This document shows positions 12,105 to 23,005 of a DNA stretch of 64,000 nt, in pieces. Position 1 is the stretch's first letter, and each line of letters begins with the position of its first letter. The position numbers were made by a program, and so were the translations under genes. Source of the DNA: Alopecurus myosuroides (taxonomy: Eukaryota > Streptophyta > Magnoliopsida > Poales > Poaceae); the NCBI GenBank assembly GCA_028641055.1, contig CM054057.1, positions 581,609,940 through 581,673,939 on the forward strand, written 5' to 3'. The notes under the pieces are model-generated. The model was given only the letters and a program-made list of their open reading frames with translations, searched no databases and was not told where the DNA came from.

Positions 12105-15100
12105 ATCATCTCAACGTCCTATCCGCGAAGAAGCAACGAACCTCGAACAAACACCGGATGGAACAATTACTTCTACGGCAAAAGATCCAGCATGATCAAG
12201 ATATGGATGCATGACGAGTTTAAGGATGCATCAAAAATAAACTAGTTGACATGGTAAACATAATTAAATGGGCCCATATGCAATTTGGATTGCATATGGA
12301 AAAGCCCATGAATTAATGTTGAATTAAATGATCTACAAATAACCATCATGTGAAAGTTGATTAGAATGATGCATGGATGATGAAAACAATAAGAAAACAA
12401 CAATAGTTTCAGTTTGATATGTTGTTTACCAAGTTTGGAATTTCATTTATTAAGTTATGAACTTTGGCATTTTAAATGATTTAAGCAAACATTTGTTGTT
12501 TTCACCAATTTTAAATGTTCAAATCAGATAACAAAATTTATATTTGGAAAGAACACACAATTTTAGATGGAATACATATTTCATTTGTTGAATTTGGATT
12601 TTAGATGAGCAAGTTATTAAATTGACAATTTTAAATGCATTAATTAAGAAATAGTTGTTTTCAGCAATTTAATTTATTCAAAACAGAGAACAAAGTTTAT
12701 ATTTGCAAAGTTCATGAAAAATGGGATGGAAAACGTATTTTACATGTTGGAATTGGATTTGAATTGCCCAAGTTATGAATTTTGCAATTTAAAAGGTGTA
12801 ATTAAAGCATTGAATCATTGCACCACTTTTAATTAGGAAAAACAGTAAATAAATTGTATTGAAAAGGTTGAAAACATGTATAAAATGTTTCAATGAACAA
12901 TTTGAGCTATTAAACATAATTTTTGGATCATTATTGAATTTATTATGCATTTTTCCATAACCATTTTTATTCTGCCCTTTTTAGTAAACAGAAGGAAACA
13001 TGTTCAAATTTAATTCAATTGTGACCAAATAAAGTACTAATGTGTGGAGTTTGTTAAGACAAATTTTTAGAGCCCAAGTTTGCTCAAATTGGGTGAACAG
13101 AACTCAAGTTATGAATTCCCAAAGTTTCAAATTTTAATAGCCATTTCTGTATTTAATTATTTAGTGCAAAAATTATTACAGAAACATGTTGCAACTTTGT
13201 GACTAATAGAAAGATCACAAGATTCTGAATCCATAGCAATTTGAATCATTGAAATTGGAGCATTTTTCAATTTGTTATGGATTTTACAAATAAAGACTCA
13301 GATCTGTTTTTCTGGATTTCGGGAAATAAAAGAAAAAGGAGGAAAAAAAGGGGTGGCTTTCTGCCTCGACTGGGATTCGATCCCGAGACCGTGGGTGCGC
13401 GCGGAAAGGGCTCTGGCCACTGGGCTGGTGCTCGCTTGGTGACAGATCAGGGGCGCGTGGGTGTTTGAGGTTCAACTCGTCAGTTACTGAAACTGAACGA
13501 ATTCAGCTAACTGAAGTTGGTGTCGGACAGGTGATCGCCGGCGACATCCGTGGCCGTTCGAGGGCAGCACGCCAGAGCAAGGGGAAGGAAGGGCCGGAGC
13601 CTGGATGGGTCCTCACCTCGGGCGTGTAGGCGACGAAGGAGAAGGCGAGGGCGTCGTGGTGCGGTTCAAGGCGTCGACCTGCAGGTTACTGCACCTGACG
13701 AACGGAGGAGGGGAAGAAGGACGGCGGCGGCGTTGTAGTCGATCTCGGGCTGCTCCCGCTGCGCGTAGAGGAAGAAGGTGCCCCCGGGGTTCCATTTTTG
13801 TGCTGGGACGACCTCGAGGACGACTCGATCGTCGGCGGTGCGAGCCTCAACTTCCGGCCATGGAGGCTCCCGTCCGAGTTCAGAAAGTACAGAGGCAAAG
13901 GAATTTGGGGCAGAGGAAGAAGGGAGAAAGGGTGGCGGCGGATGGAGGAGATGGAGAGGAGAGGTTCTAGTGTTTGGAAAGGAGGGGGCAGATTTATGGG
14001 AGAGAGGAGGAGGTGAGAGGTGGGGGCCATGGAGTAGACAGGGACAGGAGGGGGGGGGATCACGTTCTCCTTCTGTTCGTACGGAGAAGAAGGACGAGGG
14101 CTAGGTGGGCTGGGGGGTTTGGTTCGGTGTGGGCTAGGTGGGTGGGCTGTTGTGGCTGTGGGAAAAGGGGTGGTAGGTGGGCTGGCCCTTTTTGGGCTGG
14201 TCTGCCTCCCCCTTTGTTTTATTATTATTTTTATTTTTTTCCTTTGAAATAGAAAAGGTAGGAAAGAAAAGGATTTTGATGGTTGAAAACATGAACTTAA
14301 TTTTAAATATATGAACCACTTCAAATGCCCAAGTGCACCAAGTTTGGTTTTCAAAATTTCAAATATTTATTTGTTGTTTGAATTTGAAACTCAATTTAGG
14401 GTTTTAATAAAAGGTGATTTATTTAACCAAGCATTAATTCTAAAACAATTTGGTTGAAAACAATTTGAGTTTGGAGCAAGTGCATTGTTTGAAAATTTTA
14501 AATTGATTTGAATTTTTTGTTTTTGAATTGGTTTTGCAAACAAAGGTGCAAAAGATGGATGATGCAATGCAAAAAAAAAACAACCAAATCCTATTTGGGG
14601 GAAAATCCCCCGGGTGTTACAGTCAAGGTGGGAAAGGGCAAGGTATGGGTGCCCATACCCATGCCACATCATCACCTTCTCTCTCAAGTTGTCTTCACTC
14701 CCAAGGCTTCTAGAAACAAAAGGGCACATCCTGGTTCGAGTCAATACTAAGTTCAGCACACTTGACAAGGTTACACCTCAAAACTTGCAAAGAAAAACAA
14801 AGAAAACAACTGTCCAAAAGTGTATCCCGCACTGTTCATAAAATTCAGTCTTAAGACTTAGAGAATTTTTCTAAGTGTTGGAAACAGATGAAATGATCAA
14901 AAGTTGGGTTTGTTTTCAAGGGTCAAATGTTTTCCAAAATTTGTTTTCAAAGTGGGAACTTGTTAACCATGTTATAAAATTTCATAAACATCTTTTGGAA
15001 ACAAATTTGAAATAGTTTAAGGCCATGAAAACAGTGTGGGAAAAGGTGTACTTTCTATTTTTCTCTGTTTTCCAAAAATGCCTTTTTTTGTCTTATTTTT

Positions 15101-15627
15101 ATACCACAAAGACAACAAGCAAAAGATAATTTTTATTAATCCAAAAATAAAACCAAGCTTATGGATTTGTAGTACATCTATCAAGGAGCAAACAAAAGTC
15201 AAGAAAACATAAAATAACATTTTATAGCCTAGTGAAACAAAGGTGGAAAACAAGTACTTGGCTATATTTTCAGGGAATATTTTCTATGGAAAAACTTAAA
15301 AGAAAACTTCCATAAATCATTTTGAAATTTTGTTTTCTTCGATCCAACAAGGTTAAAAGTTTTTTTTAAGATTCAAACAATAATGATCCAAGTCTTGGAA
15401 TAAAAACCACTCACATAACATCAGGGAAAATATCAGGAAAAATAATAGAATTGTTTTCAGGAAAAATTGATATTGGTTTTCTAAAGAAACAAAACTTGCA
15501 TTGCAAATATGATTAAGAGCATAAACACATGTTAGTTCAAACACTCATGTTGTTATAAAAAAAATTGTTGGCCCTAATTTTTGTCTTCATGAACATAGTA
15601 CAAGATTCCAAAAGCTGGGATGTGACA
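12105..15627 (-). mobile_element. Gypsy LTR fragment, proximal part (minus strand)
   Basis: Read on minus, the LTR starts TGTCACATCCCAGC at 15627 and runs left to the insertion point at 12105, then resumes at 1195. Together the visible parts give an LTR of at least 4.7 kb. A GC-rich, leader-like block lies at about 13340-14220 (Pro/Ser-rich ORFs on minus, Arg/Gly-rich on plus), in the same relative place as the GC block of the related LTR at 1196. The flanks are AT-rich. The right end abuts an Athila-type interior at 15628, so this element inserted into that one. I see no gene in it. Confidence 0.65.
13362..13434 (-). other. tRNA-like sequence inside the LTR
   Basis: On the minus strand, plus positions 13373-13383 read GGATCGAATCC, matching a polymerase III B-box apart from one position, inside a perfectly paired GGGAT/ATCCC-type stem. 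Plus positions 13410-13427 read CAGCCCAGTGGCCAGAGC, resembling an A-box and D-arm. Their order and spacing are tRNA-like. The acceptor arms do not pair, so this is not a functional tRNA gene but a tRNA-derived or tRNA-mimicking segment. Confidence 0.4.
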
Positions 15628-17495
15628 ATCTCCTTCTTCATCAGCAACTTATGAGGTCACTTCTCGTGAAACTATATTTTTATTCGGTCACATCGTATGT
15701 ACTTTACTTGGAGCGTCTGTCTAGTTTTGTTTTGTTTTATTTATTTTCCTTGCTGCAATAAAACTAGTTGGAACCTAGCATTCCTGTGTAGGAGAGAGAC
15801 ACGCTCCGCTTTTTCATATGAATACTCGTATTCCTCATTTATCATACTCGTATTCTTTGTTTTTCTTCTAGCTGCTGGAAATCCATTTTAGCTCCTTTTT
15901 TTCATGCATCAATTACTTAGAGTTGTTAGTTATTGTAGAATAGTAGTACTCTCTTGTTTCATTGATATATCATAAGGATAGTTTTTGTCTAAATAAATTG
16001 ATGGTGTTGGAAAGCAATAAAATATTTCATGCTTATAACGGTGCAAATAGAAGATTTTTTAGACTATGGCTAGACTTTATCATGTCATGTTGGATATTAT
16101 TTTTATTATATGCTTAGTAATTATTGATGTAGCATGACTTGTCTCGAATAACTGAGAGTGCTTAATGTGCCATTGAAAGAATCATGAGTTGTTTTTATCA
16201 TATTGAAGCATAATATTGTGGCATTCTCCTTCGAATGCTTTATTTAGTTGACTTGGCGCATGCTTACACCATGTTATGACTACAAACCAGTCACCTCTAG
16301 CCTCTAGGATCATTTTGTTTTTTACTAGTGATACCATTTATGCTTTGATTAATAATGTTTTAGTCGCTAAGCATGATTATGGCCATTATTTCTCTCTTAA
16401 TTTTCCGCTCCCAGTCTTTTGCCAGCCTCCACCTGTAGTGAGTATGAGCTCTACTCGTGCATCCAACTCCCAAAAACCAAAGATTGCCAAATTTGTCCAC
16501 CATACCTACCTATATGTGGTATTTAATCTCCACTCCAAAGTAAATTTCTCATGTGCTACCTTTAAGACCTTCAAAATTATACCTGTTTTGTGCCCCTGTT
16601 TTAGCTCATGAGGAAGTAGTTTAAAGTTTATTGTGGTTTATGTCAAGCAAAGTTCTTCTCCATCTTTCACCCGATGAGTATGGAACCTGTGCTCATCTAA
16701 ATTTGCAAAGAGCTGGTGCCAATTAATATAACCAAAAAGGAACTTCCCTATGGATTGATGAAAGCTGGTGGGTACCCGTGGATACGGCTAGCCCTGGTTT
16801 GTGAAAAGCATGGTGGGGGAAGTGCCTAACTAAATAAACACTAGAAACCGCTCTCAAAAGTCTAAAAACTTTTCTTGTCATGAGTTATGATAAGTTTTTC
16901 ATTACCATTCGTTGACATAAACATACACCTCTCTAAAAAAAATGTTTTCAATACCTCTATTTTAATAAAATAAAAAGTTCTAGCACATGAGTTAATCCCT
17001 GCTTCCCTCTGCGAAGGCCTTTATTTTACTTTTATCTTGAGCCTTCATCTTCTAACTTTATGCACAATTAAGAGAGCATAGTTGTCATTCTGAGTATAAT
17101 GTGCATCAGTCCCAAAGATTATTATTTATTGATTCATGATATGTTATTACTTGTTCTCAAATTATTTGTTTATAGTCACCACTTAAACTTTGAAGCTGTC
17201 CTGGCATTTATGTTTTTCTCACACTTTTAAGGACAAGCGGAATACCATTTTGCTATGTTTTCTTTATGCTAGAAACAAACATATAATTTCCAAGTGCAAT
17301 ATTATTCATGATCTTTTGTTTGTGTTACTTTTCATGTTGCAACATGGTTTGTAAGTTTCATTGTTAGAATTATACCTATCATGCCTATGTTTAGAGTACT
17401 ATGATCTCATCTTACAAATGCTTTTACAAATATGATTATCCAGATTATGTTGGTAGCATGTCACCTCAGAAATTATTTTGTTTTTATAGTTTTAC

Positions 17496-17532
17496 CTACT
17501 CGAGGACGAGTAGAACTAAGCTTGGGGTTGCT
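17496..17532 (+). other. Hairpin plus polypurine tract before Athila-type LTR
   Basis: CTACTCG-AGGA-CGAGTAG (17496-17513) is a perfect 7-bp stem with a 4-nt loop. It is followed by AACTAAGCTTGGGGTTGCT, whose purine-rich GGGG stretch abuts the LTR start at 17533. The same hairpin precedes the LTR of the minus-strand copy (33579-33598), so it is a conserved feature of the family. Confidence 0.8.
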
Positions 17533-19122
17533 TGATACGTATCAAACGTATCTATAGTTTATGATGTTCCATGTTTTTTTCATGACATTTGCTACATGTT
17601 TTCTATACATTTTACATTATTTTTAAGGATTTCCTGGGACTAATCTATTAACAAGATGCCACAGCGCCAGTTCGTGTTTTCTGCTATTTTTGGATTCAGA
17701 AAAGTTGTTCTGTAAATATTCTCAAAATTGGACGAAACAAAAAACCAGGGTCCTATTTTTCTGTCAAGCACACGGAGTCCGGAGGAGACCCGGAGGGGGG
17801 CCATAGGGTGGCCACACCATAGGGCGGCGCGGACCCCTTGGCCGCGCCACCAGGTGGTGTGGGCTCCCTGGCCACCCACCGAATTATCCTTTACGTATTT
17901 AAGACCCTTCTCGGGAAAACCCTAGATGCCCGAGCCTCCATCCACGAAAAGTTCCGTAGCCGCCGTCATCATCAACCCTAGTCTGGGAGGGTTCTGAAGC
18001 TCTCCCCGGCACCCTGTCAGGAGAAGAAATCATCACCGGGGGGCTCTACATCACCATGCCTGCCTCCGGAGTGATGCGTGAGTAGTTCATCCTTGGACTA
18101 CCGGTCCATAGCAGTAGCTAGATGGTTTTCTTCTCTTCTTTATGCTACCATTTTTAGATCTTGTGAGCTGCCTAACATGATCAAGATCATCTATCTATAA
18201 TGCTACATCTTGTGTTTACTGAGATCCGATGAGTATTGAATGCTATGTCAAGTTGATTATCAATCTATCATGTTTATGTTATTTATGATCTTGCATGATC
18301 TCCGTTACTAGTAGATTCCTTGGCCAAATTGATGCTTGTAACTCCAAGAGGGAGTTTCTATGCTCGATAGTGGGTTCATGCCTCCCTTTTATTGGTGCTC
18401 AAGTAACAGAAATGTGACGGATGGGGAATGTGCTGTTGCCATAAGGGAGAAAACAACAATGCTTAATTTCATTGTTTACATTACGCACTTTACTTAATGC
18501 AATAATATGTTGCTTGCAACTTAATACCCGAAGTCTTCTTGGATTACGCTCTAAGGGTGAATTATTAGTCATAGATGCAGTTGGATTACGGTCTATGAAT
18601 TATGTTGTAATGCCCGCATTAATCTCATAGTAATCATCATGTCTGGCCTATGCACTACGGTGCAGTCTTTATTTCTGTCAATTGCCCAGCTGTAATTTGT
18701 TTACCCAACATGTTATCTATATTTTATGGAGAGACACCACTAGTGAACTGTGGACCCGGTCCATTCTTTTACACTCATAATACAACCACTGCAAGCACTG
18801 TTCTTTTTACTGCAAACACTGTTTTTCTTTCATTCACTGCAATCATATATTTTTTTAAATATTATACATCTAATCCTTTGTGTTAACAAAACCAGTGAGA
18901 TTGACAACCTCACTGTTTTGTTGGGGCAAAGTATCTTGGTTGTGTTATGCGCAGATTCCATGTTGTCACCCTGCCAACATCAGCTGCCATCAACCTTCAG
19001 AAGTGATTTCTTTCTCCTACTGGTCGATTAAACCTTGGTCTCTTTCTGAGGGAAACATGTTACTGTACTCTTCATACCTTCCTCTTGGGTTCTCCCAACA
19101 AACGTGTGTTTACGCGCCATCA
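17533..19122 (+). repeat. 3' LTR of Athila-type element (1590 bp)
   Basis: Starts TGATACGTATCAAACG, near-palindromic, and ends CGCGCCATCA. It contains a TATA-like TATTTAAGACC at about 17894 and the CCCTAG leader typical of transcripts from this family. The last 45 bp match the LTR ends of the copies at 31974 and 41596 in reverse orientation. It is flanked on the right by CTCTC, which would be its target copy; the left partner is not in the window. Confidence 0.85.
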
Positions 19123-19344
19123 CTCTCTCATTGTACATCCACCCCGACAAGTTCCCCCACCGCTGACACACACACATACCCCCACCACCATCACTCCCCT
19201 ACCCAACCACATCGTAAATCCATACCCGCTGCCAACACCGGATCCGAGAAGATGCGGAAGACAAGGCACGATGCAGGCTCGAGCCGTCGCACAATCTGGC
19301 CAAGAGTAAACTCAGACATGGTATTTAAATTGGTTGCTTCCGGT
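19123..19344 (+). pseudogene. Host gene fragment 1: CA-rich leader and first codons
   Basis: After a CA/CCA-rich leader (19123-19250) a frame opens at ATG 19251 and encodes about 31 residues rich in Arg and Ser, starting MRKTRHDAGSSRR. It is cut at 19344 by the Tat element, whose duplication CCGGT is the last five bases here. Excising the element and one CCGGT copy puts this frame in register with the ORF at 31708-31973 (see that entry), so both were parts of one gene before the insertion. I do not recognise the protein family. Confidence 0.6.
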
Positions 19345-19837
19345 TGATGAAGGGATGGATCCTAGGCCTGTCGGATGAGCCTACCCGGTTTCAGGCCTAC
19401 GACCCAAGCTTTAAAGGAGGCGTCATGGATTACTCTAGAAGGCCCAATCAGAAGCCCACCCGCAAATCCTTGCGGGTCAATATAGGAAACTTGTAACCGA
19501 CCCTAGATTAGAGTTCGAGTCCTCTCCGGGTACGGTTTGAGACCTGGCCACCTATATAAGGCCAGGAGAACCACAGGAGAGGGACCAAGCAATACTGCAC
19601 CACGAATCCTTGAGATCGAGATCATACTCTCGACTTGAGCAACCCCCCATTGTAACCGATCTACTCGTTAATACAGATCGACAGAGGCAGAAGTAAGGGT
19701 TTTACCTCTACGAGGGCCCCGAACCTGGGTAAGTCGTGCCCCCTGTCTAGCCGACGATTGTCACCAGCGCCTACACGTTCTCCTAATCGAAACCCTATGG
19801 GTTCACCCGAGGGACTTGTTGAGATGCAGATTCGACA
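19345..19837 (+). repeat. 5' LTR of Tat-1 (493 bp)
   Basis: Starts TGATGAAGGGATGG and ends TTCGACA. A promoter-like TATATAAG is at 19553-19560, within a short palindromic context (CCTGGCC ... GGCCAGG). The pair at 31210-31702 has the TATA mutated to TATATAGG. Confidence 0.92.
19553..19560 (+). promoter_or_regulatory. TATA box of Tat-1 5' LTR
   Basis: TATATAAG about 285 bp before the LTR end, in the usual place for the retroelement promoter. It is flanked by inverted GGCC/CCTGG words. Confidence 0.7.
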
Positions 19838-19838
19838 A

Positions 19839-19856
19839 TTGGCGCCGTCTGTGGGA
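19839..19856 (+). other. Primer binding site of Tat-1
   Basis: TTGGCGCCGTCTGTGGGA begins two bases after the LTR. This is the primer site commonly seen in grass Tat-type elements. The tRNA species is not something I can assign with certainty from memory. Confidence 0.8.
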
Positions 19857-20599
19857 ACTGCGGGCGCTGGATCTCCGGCATCTTCGGCTTCATCGACAAC
19901 CAACTCACGTTGGAAACCTTCGACTTCGACTCCGACCAACCCGATTTGGATCGGATCTGTCGTAGTCACCCCTCACTCGCCGGAATCACGCCCGGCATTC
20001 AGCAATCTGGAGAAGAGCGTCACCTTGACGTTCGGGAGCTTTAAGTTCTACACCAACAAAGAAGGGATCCTTCACTTCCCCGAGGAAGCGGGATCTGAGT
20101 CAATTTCCAGCCCAGGAGCTGTCGATTCACGACCTTACTTGGCGAAAAATGGCGAGTCCATCCGCCTCAACACCAGCAATTTCCATACCCTCTCTACAGA
20201 GGAGCCCTCTCGGGTCAGGAAGGCCTTTCAAGTTACGCCTAGGACTCACAAGCCGCATCTGGCTCAGGTATGCATGGCAGGATCGAAACCACCACCCGCA
20301 GAAACTGAAGACAGCGCAAGGGAACGCGCTGAGATCAACGTCTCACGAGACGCCTAGCTCCGAGCAAAGGAGGCTATCCGCACGAGCAAACCACCTGCGG
20401 CCGGAGCCCCACACGAAGACATGATCGCCTACCACTATCATCTAGTGAGAGCGGCACTGCGATCAAAGAAGCTCGGGTAGATCTAGCCAAGCAGAAAAGG
20501 TTGGCAGACGAGTAAGTCAACGCAGAGCCGAGCTGTCCCTAACACCTTCTGTCGGGAATCGCCCCCCCGAAGAAGGGACATGCCTCAAGAACCGCGACC
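19857..20599 (+). pseudogene. Tat-1 leader and decayed gag N-terminus
   Basis: Frames change repeatedly. One phrase (TFDFDSDQPDLDRICRSHP, about 19918-19975) looks like the acidic N-terminal motif that starts Gag in many grass Tat elements. The 199-codon frame 19758-20357 begins inside the LTR and is probably partly spurious. No intact start can be chosen. The stretch after 20357 up to 20599 carries only stop-ridden sequence. Confidence 0.45.
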
Positions 20600-22440
20600 A
20601 TGGATGGCGAGTCCTTGAGCGGAATCAGCAAATCGCTTATGCGCGTTGACGAGGATGGAAACATCTATCCGCAAACTCCCGCTGCCGCGGTGCTAGCCGC
20701 AGCCACCTACATGCAGATAAATCAACCAGGAGAAGACGACCCCCGCGCGGAACAATACAAGCAAGTGCAGAAAGGATTAGGCATGGCAGCCGCAAAACTC
20801 GCCTCCTACGATCGCAGGAAAGCAGCTCAACAGAAGGACAAAGAAGCACCCCGTGGACACAGGGGCACGTCACCTGGCAAGGAAAAATCACCCCGTAGGG
20901 CACGAGGGAAAGAAGCTCGACGACGTGGAGATAGCCCGAGTGGCAACGGTAGCAGTCCGAGGGGTCGAGACCGTAGCTGCAGCCCGCGAAGAGGTCGGGA
21001 CCGCAGCCCGCGGAAGGATCGAGATCGTAGCCCGCGAAGAGATCGAGACAGAAGCAACTCGCGACATCGCAGCAAGGAGCCGAGAGGAGACGTCAATCGC
21101 GATGAACCCGGATACAACGCGCGATCGGACATCGCCCAGCCGAAGGTTGATAAAGGTCGGGCGGCCAGAAACCGTGCGCGCTCCCCATCTACATCCTCCG
21201 ACGACAAAGTCTACGGAGCCCTATGCTTTGCCCGTAGCATCCGCGAGGCGCCTCTACCCAAAAGATTTAAGCTATCCACGGAAGTACAGAAATAGGATGG
21301 TTCGCAAGAGCTTTCGGCCTGGTTGTCAGATTACCTCACGGCAGTAAAATGCCAACGTGGGAACAAAAACACAGCTATGCAATACCTCAACTTACACCTA
21401 GTCGGCGCTGCCCGCAGCTGGCTCGAAGGAAGGCCGAGGGCATGCTACAGGTCTTGGGACGACCTAAACCTCGATTTCTGCAAAAAATTCCAAGCAACAT
21501 ACAAAAGACCGGCGACCATCGAGGAGCTACGAGCTTGCAAGCAGAAAAGTGGCGAGTCTAGTCGCGAATATATTCAGCGATGGACCACACTAAGGAATAC
21601 AGCAGGAAATATATCAGAAGAAGTCGCGGTCGAAGCATTCGCCAAAGGAGCGCACCGAACCTCTTTCAGGGAAGAACTGGGGCGACTCGCACCCAAAAAC
21701 ATGGGAGAATTGATGGCCATAGCCGACAGATGGGCAAACGGCGAACACGCAGTGCGCAACGAGAAAGATTTATCCCCAGCACGCGATGACGATCTCCATA
21801 GTAGAAAGAAAAGAAGAAAGAATTACGACCATGATGATCGAGAAGAATTTGTGGCAGCAGAGTTTACAAAAAATCACGACAGCGGATATCGTGGAAAACG
21901 CGAGTGGAAGCCAAAGCAAGAGGACAAAACCCCCGAGGAGGACCTAGACGGTTACTGCACGCTACATCTATTTACAGATAAGCGCACCGGCAAAACTAAG
22001 GCAACACACCTTCTTGAGGATTGCCGAAAGTTCATCGATATCCACGAGGCCCTCTTGAAGAAAAATAGAGCAGCAATTAATCAGGGTTACCCACAGCTTC
22101 CTGGAGGAGGAGCTCAAGGATTTCAGCAGCCGCAAGCCCTGCCCCCAGCAGGAAACCAAAACGTTGTGCTAGCTGCGCTACCAGCGCCACCCGCCCCAAA
22201 TCAGGGAGCCAATGGATACCCGAACCCATCGGGACTCTTAGGCATGATACAAAAGGTCTGTCCATCATGCAGGGCTCAGAAGACAAACACACGACAATTA
22301 TGCATGGATGTGCAAACCCCACCTACGAGAACCGAGTACCTGAAGATGGCGGAACAACCAATAACTTTCTCTAAGGAAGACCACCCTCCACGAGTCTATC
22401 GACCAGGACACGCCGCACTAGTCATACAGGCGCAAATTGG
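20600..22440 (+). pseudogene. gag: Tat-1 Gag (RS-rich region, retrotransposon gag domain, CH..HC knuckle)
   Basis: One frame is open from 20600 except for a TAG at 21293. In order: a leader with repeated RSPR/RDRS words (20930-21080) resembling the RS domain of splicing factors; the retrotransposon gag core at about 21300-21780, with AARSWLEGRP and FCKKFQATYKRP phrases as in other Tat Gags; a basic stretch; and a zinc-knuckle-like Cys-His...His-Cys cluster at about 21955-22025 (YCTLH ... THLLEDC). A Pro/Ala/Gln-rich linker then leads into protease. Gag forms the particle that packages the RNA and carries reverse transcription in the cytoplasm. The single nonsense codon at the junction of the RS part and gag core suggests this copy is dead, although suppression cannot be excluded. 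Confidence 0.8.
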
Positions 22441-23005
22441 CAATTACGAGCTGGCTCGCGTGTTCATGGACGGAGGCAGCGGCATCAACATCATCTACAC
22501 AGACACGCTCTGGCATATGAACAAGAATTTGGATGGACTCGCGGAATCAGAAACATCCTTCCACGGGATTCAAAGTCGTCGATTGGCCCTCACAGTACCA
22601 CGCCATTCTTGGTCGAACGGCGTTCACCAGATTCATGGCAGTACCACACTACGCATACTTGAAGCTCAAGTTGCCTGGAGAATATGGCACAATCACCATC
22701 GACGGCGATTTCCAAAAGTCCAACAGATGCGACATCGAATTCAACGAAATCGCCCAATACTTCGGGATGCAAGAAGAACTGGAGGAGATAGCAAAAACCA
22801 CGGATCACTCCTTGATGCCTCTCACCAAGAAGAATGCTCCAGAGCTCGAGTTCAACACAAATAGCGGTACCCGCAAGCATCAAGTGCACACGACGGATTC
22901 TGCGAAGACGGGATGGTGTCCACCACCCTCTCGCCAGCATAGGAAGGCGCGCTCGTCGAGCTCCTCCGTGAGTACTGGGAAATTTTCGCCTGGCAGCCTT
23001 CAGAT
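22441..23005 (+). pseudogene. pol: Tat-1 protease region, frameshifted
   Basis: The retropepsin active site DGGSGINIIY is at about 22469-22500 (Asp-Gly-Gly, slightly unlike the usual DGGSS). Around 22560 the frame shifts: the flap-side sequence continues in the frame of 22533-23129 as YHAILGRTAFTRFMAVPHYA, a standard post-protease motif. It is then lost again in a Ser-rich run near 22920-23000, before RT resumes at 23006 in another frame. At least two frameshifts therefore separate Gag from RT. The protease would cut the polyprotein during particle maturation. Confidence 0.8.

Larger units (their letters stand above)
15628..19122 (+). mobile_element. Athila-type gypsy retrotransposon, 3' part with LTR (plus strand)
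   Basis: Interior 15628-17532 and LTR 17533-19122 match, stretch by stretch, the minus-strand element at 31974-43131 read in reverse. Examples are AGTATGAGCTCTACTCGTGC at 16440 and its counterpart near 37340, and the identical PPT hairpin. No conserved coding region is visible in the interior; this part corresponds to the long noncoding 3' section of the complete copy. The 5' side was displaced by insertion of the minus-strand LTR element ending at 15627. The segment 15770-15810 is the unoccupied version of the site where the complete copy carries a Mutator-like insertion. Confidence 0.82.

Noticed and set aside
13605..14354. 222-codon Pro/Ser-rich ORF on minus and Arg/Gly-rich ORFs on plus
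   Set aside because: Same situation in the host LTR: purine/pyrimidine-biased sequence keeps frames open by chance. No conserved motif and no splice structure.
20827..21207. Leu/Arg-rich ORF on minus opposite the RS region of Gag
   Set aside because: Mirror of the RS-coding repeats, with no independent support.
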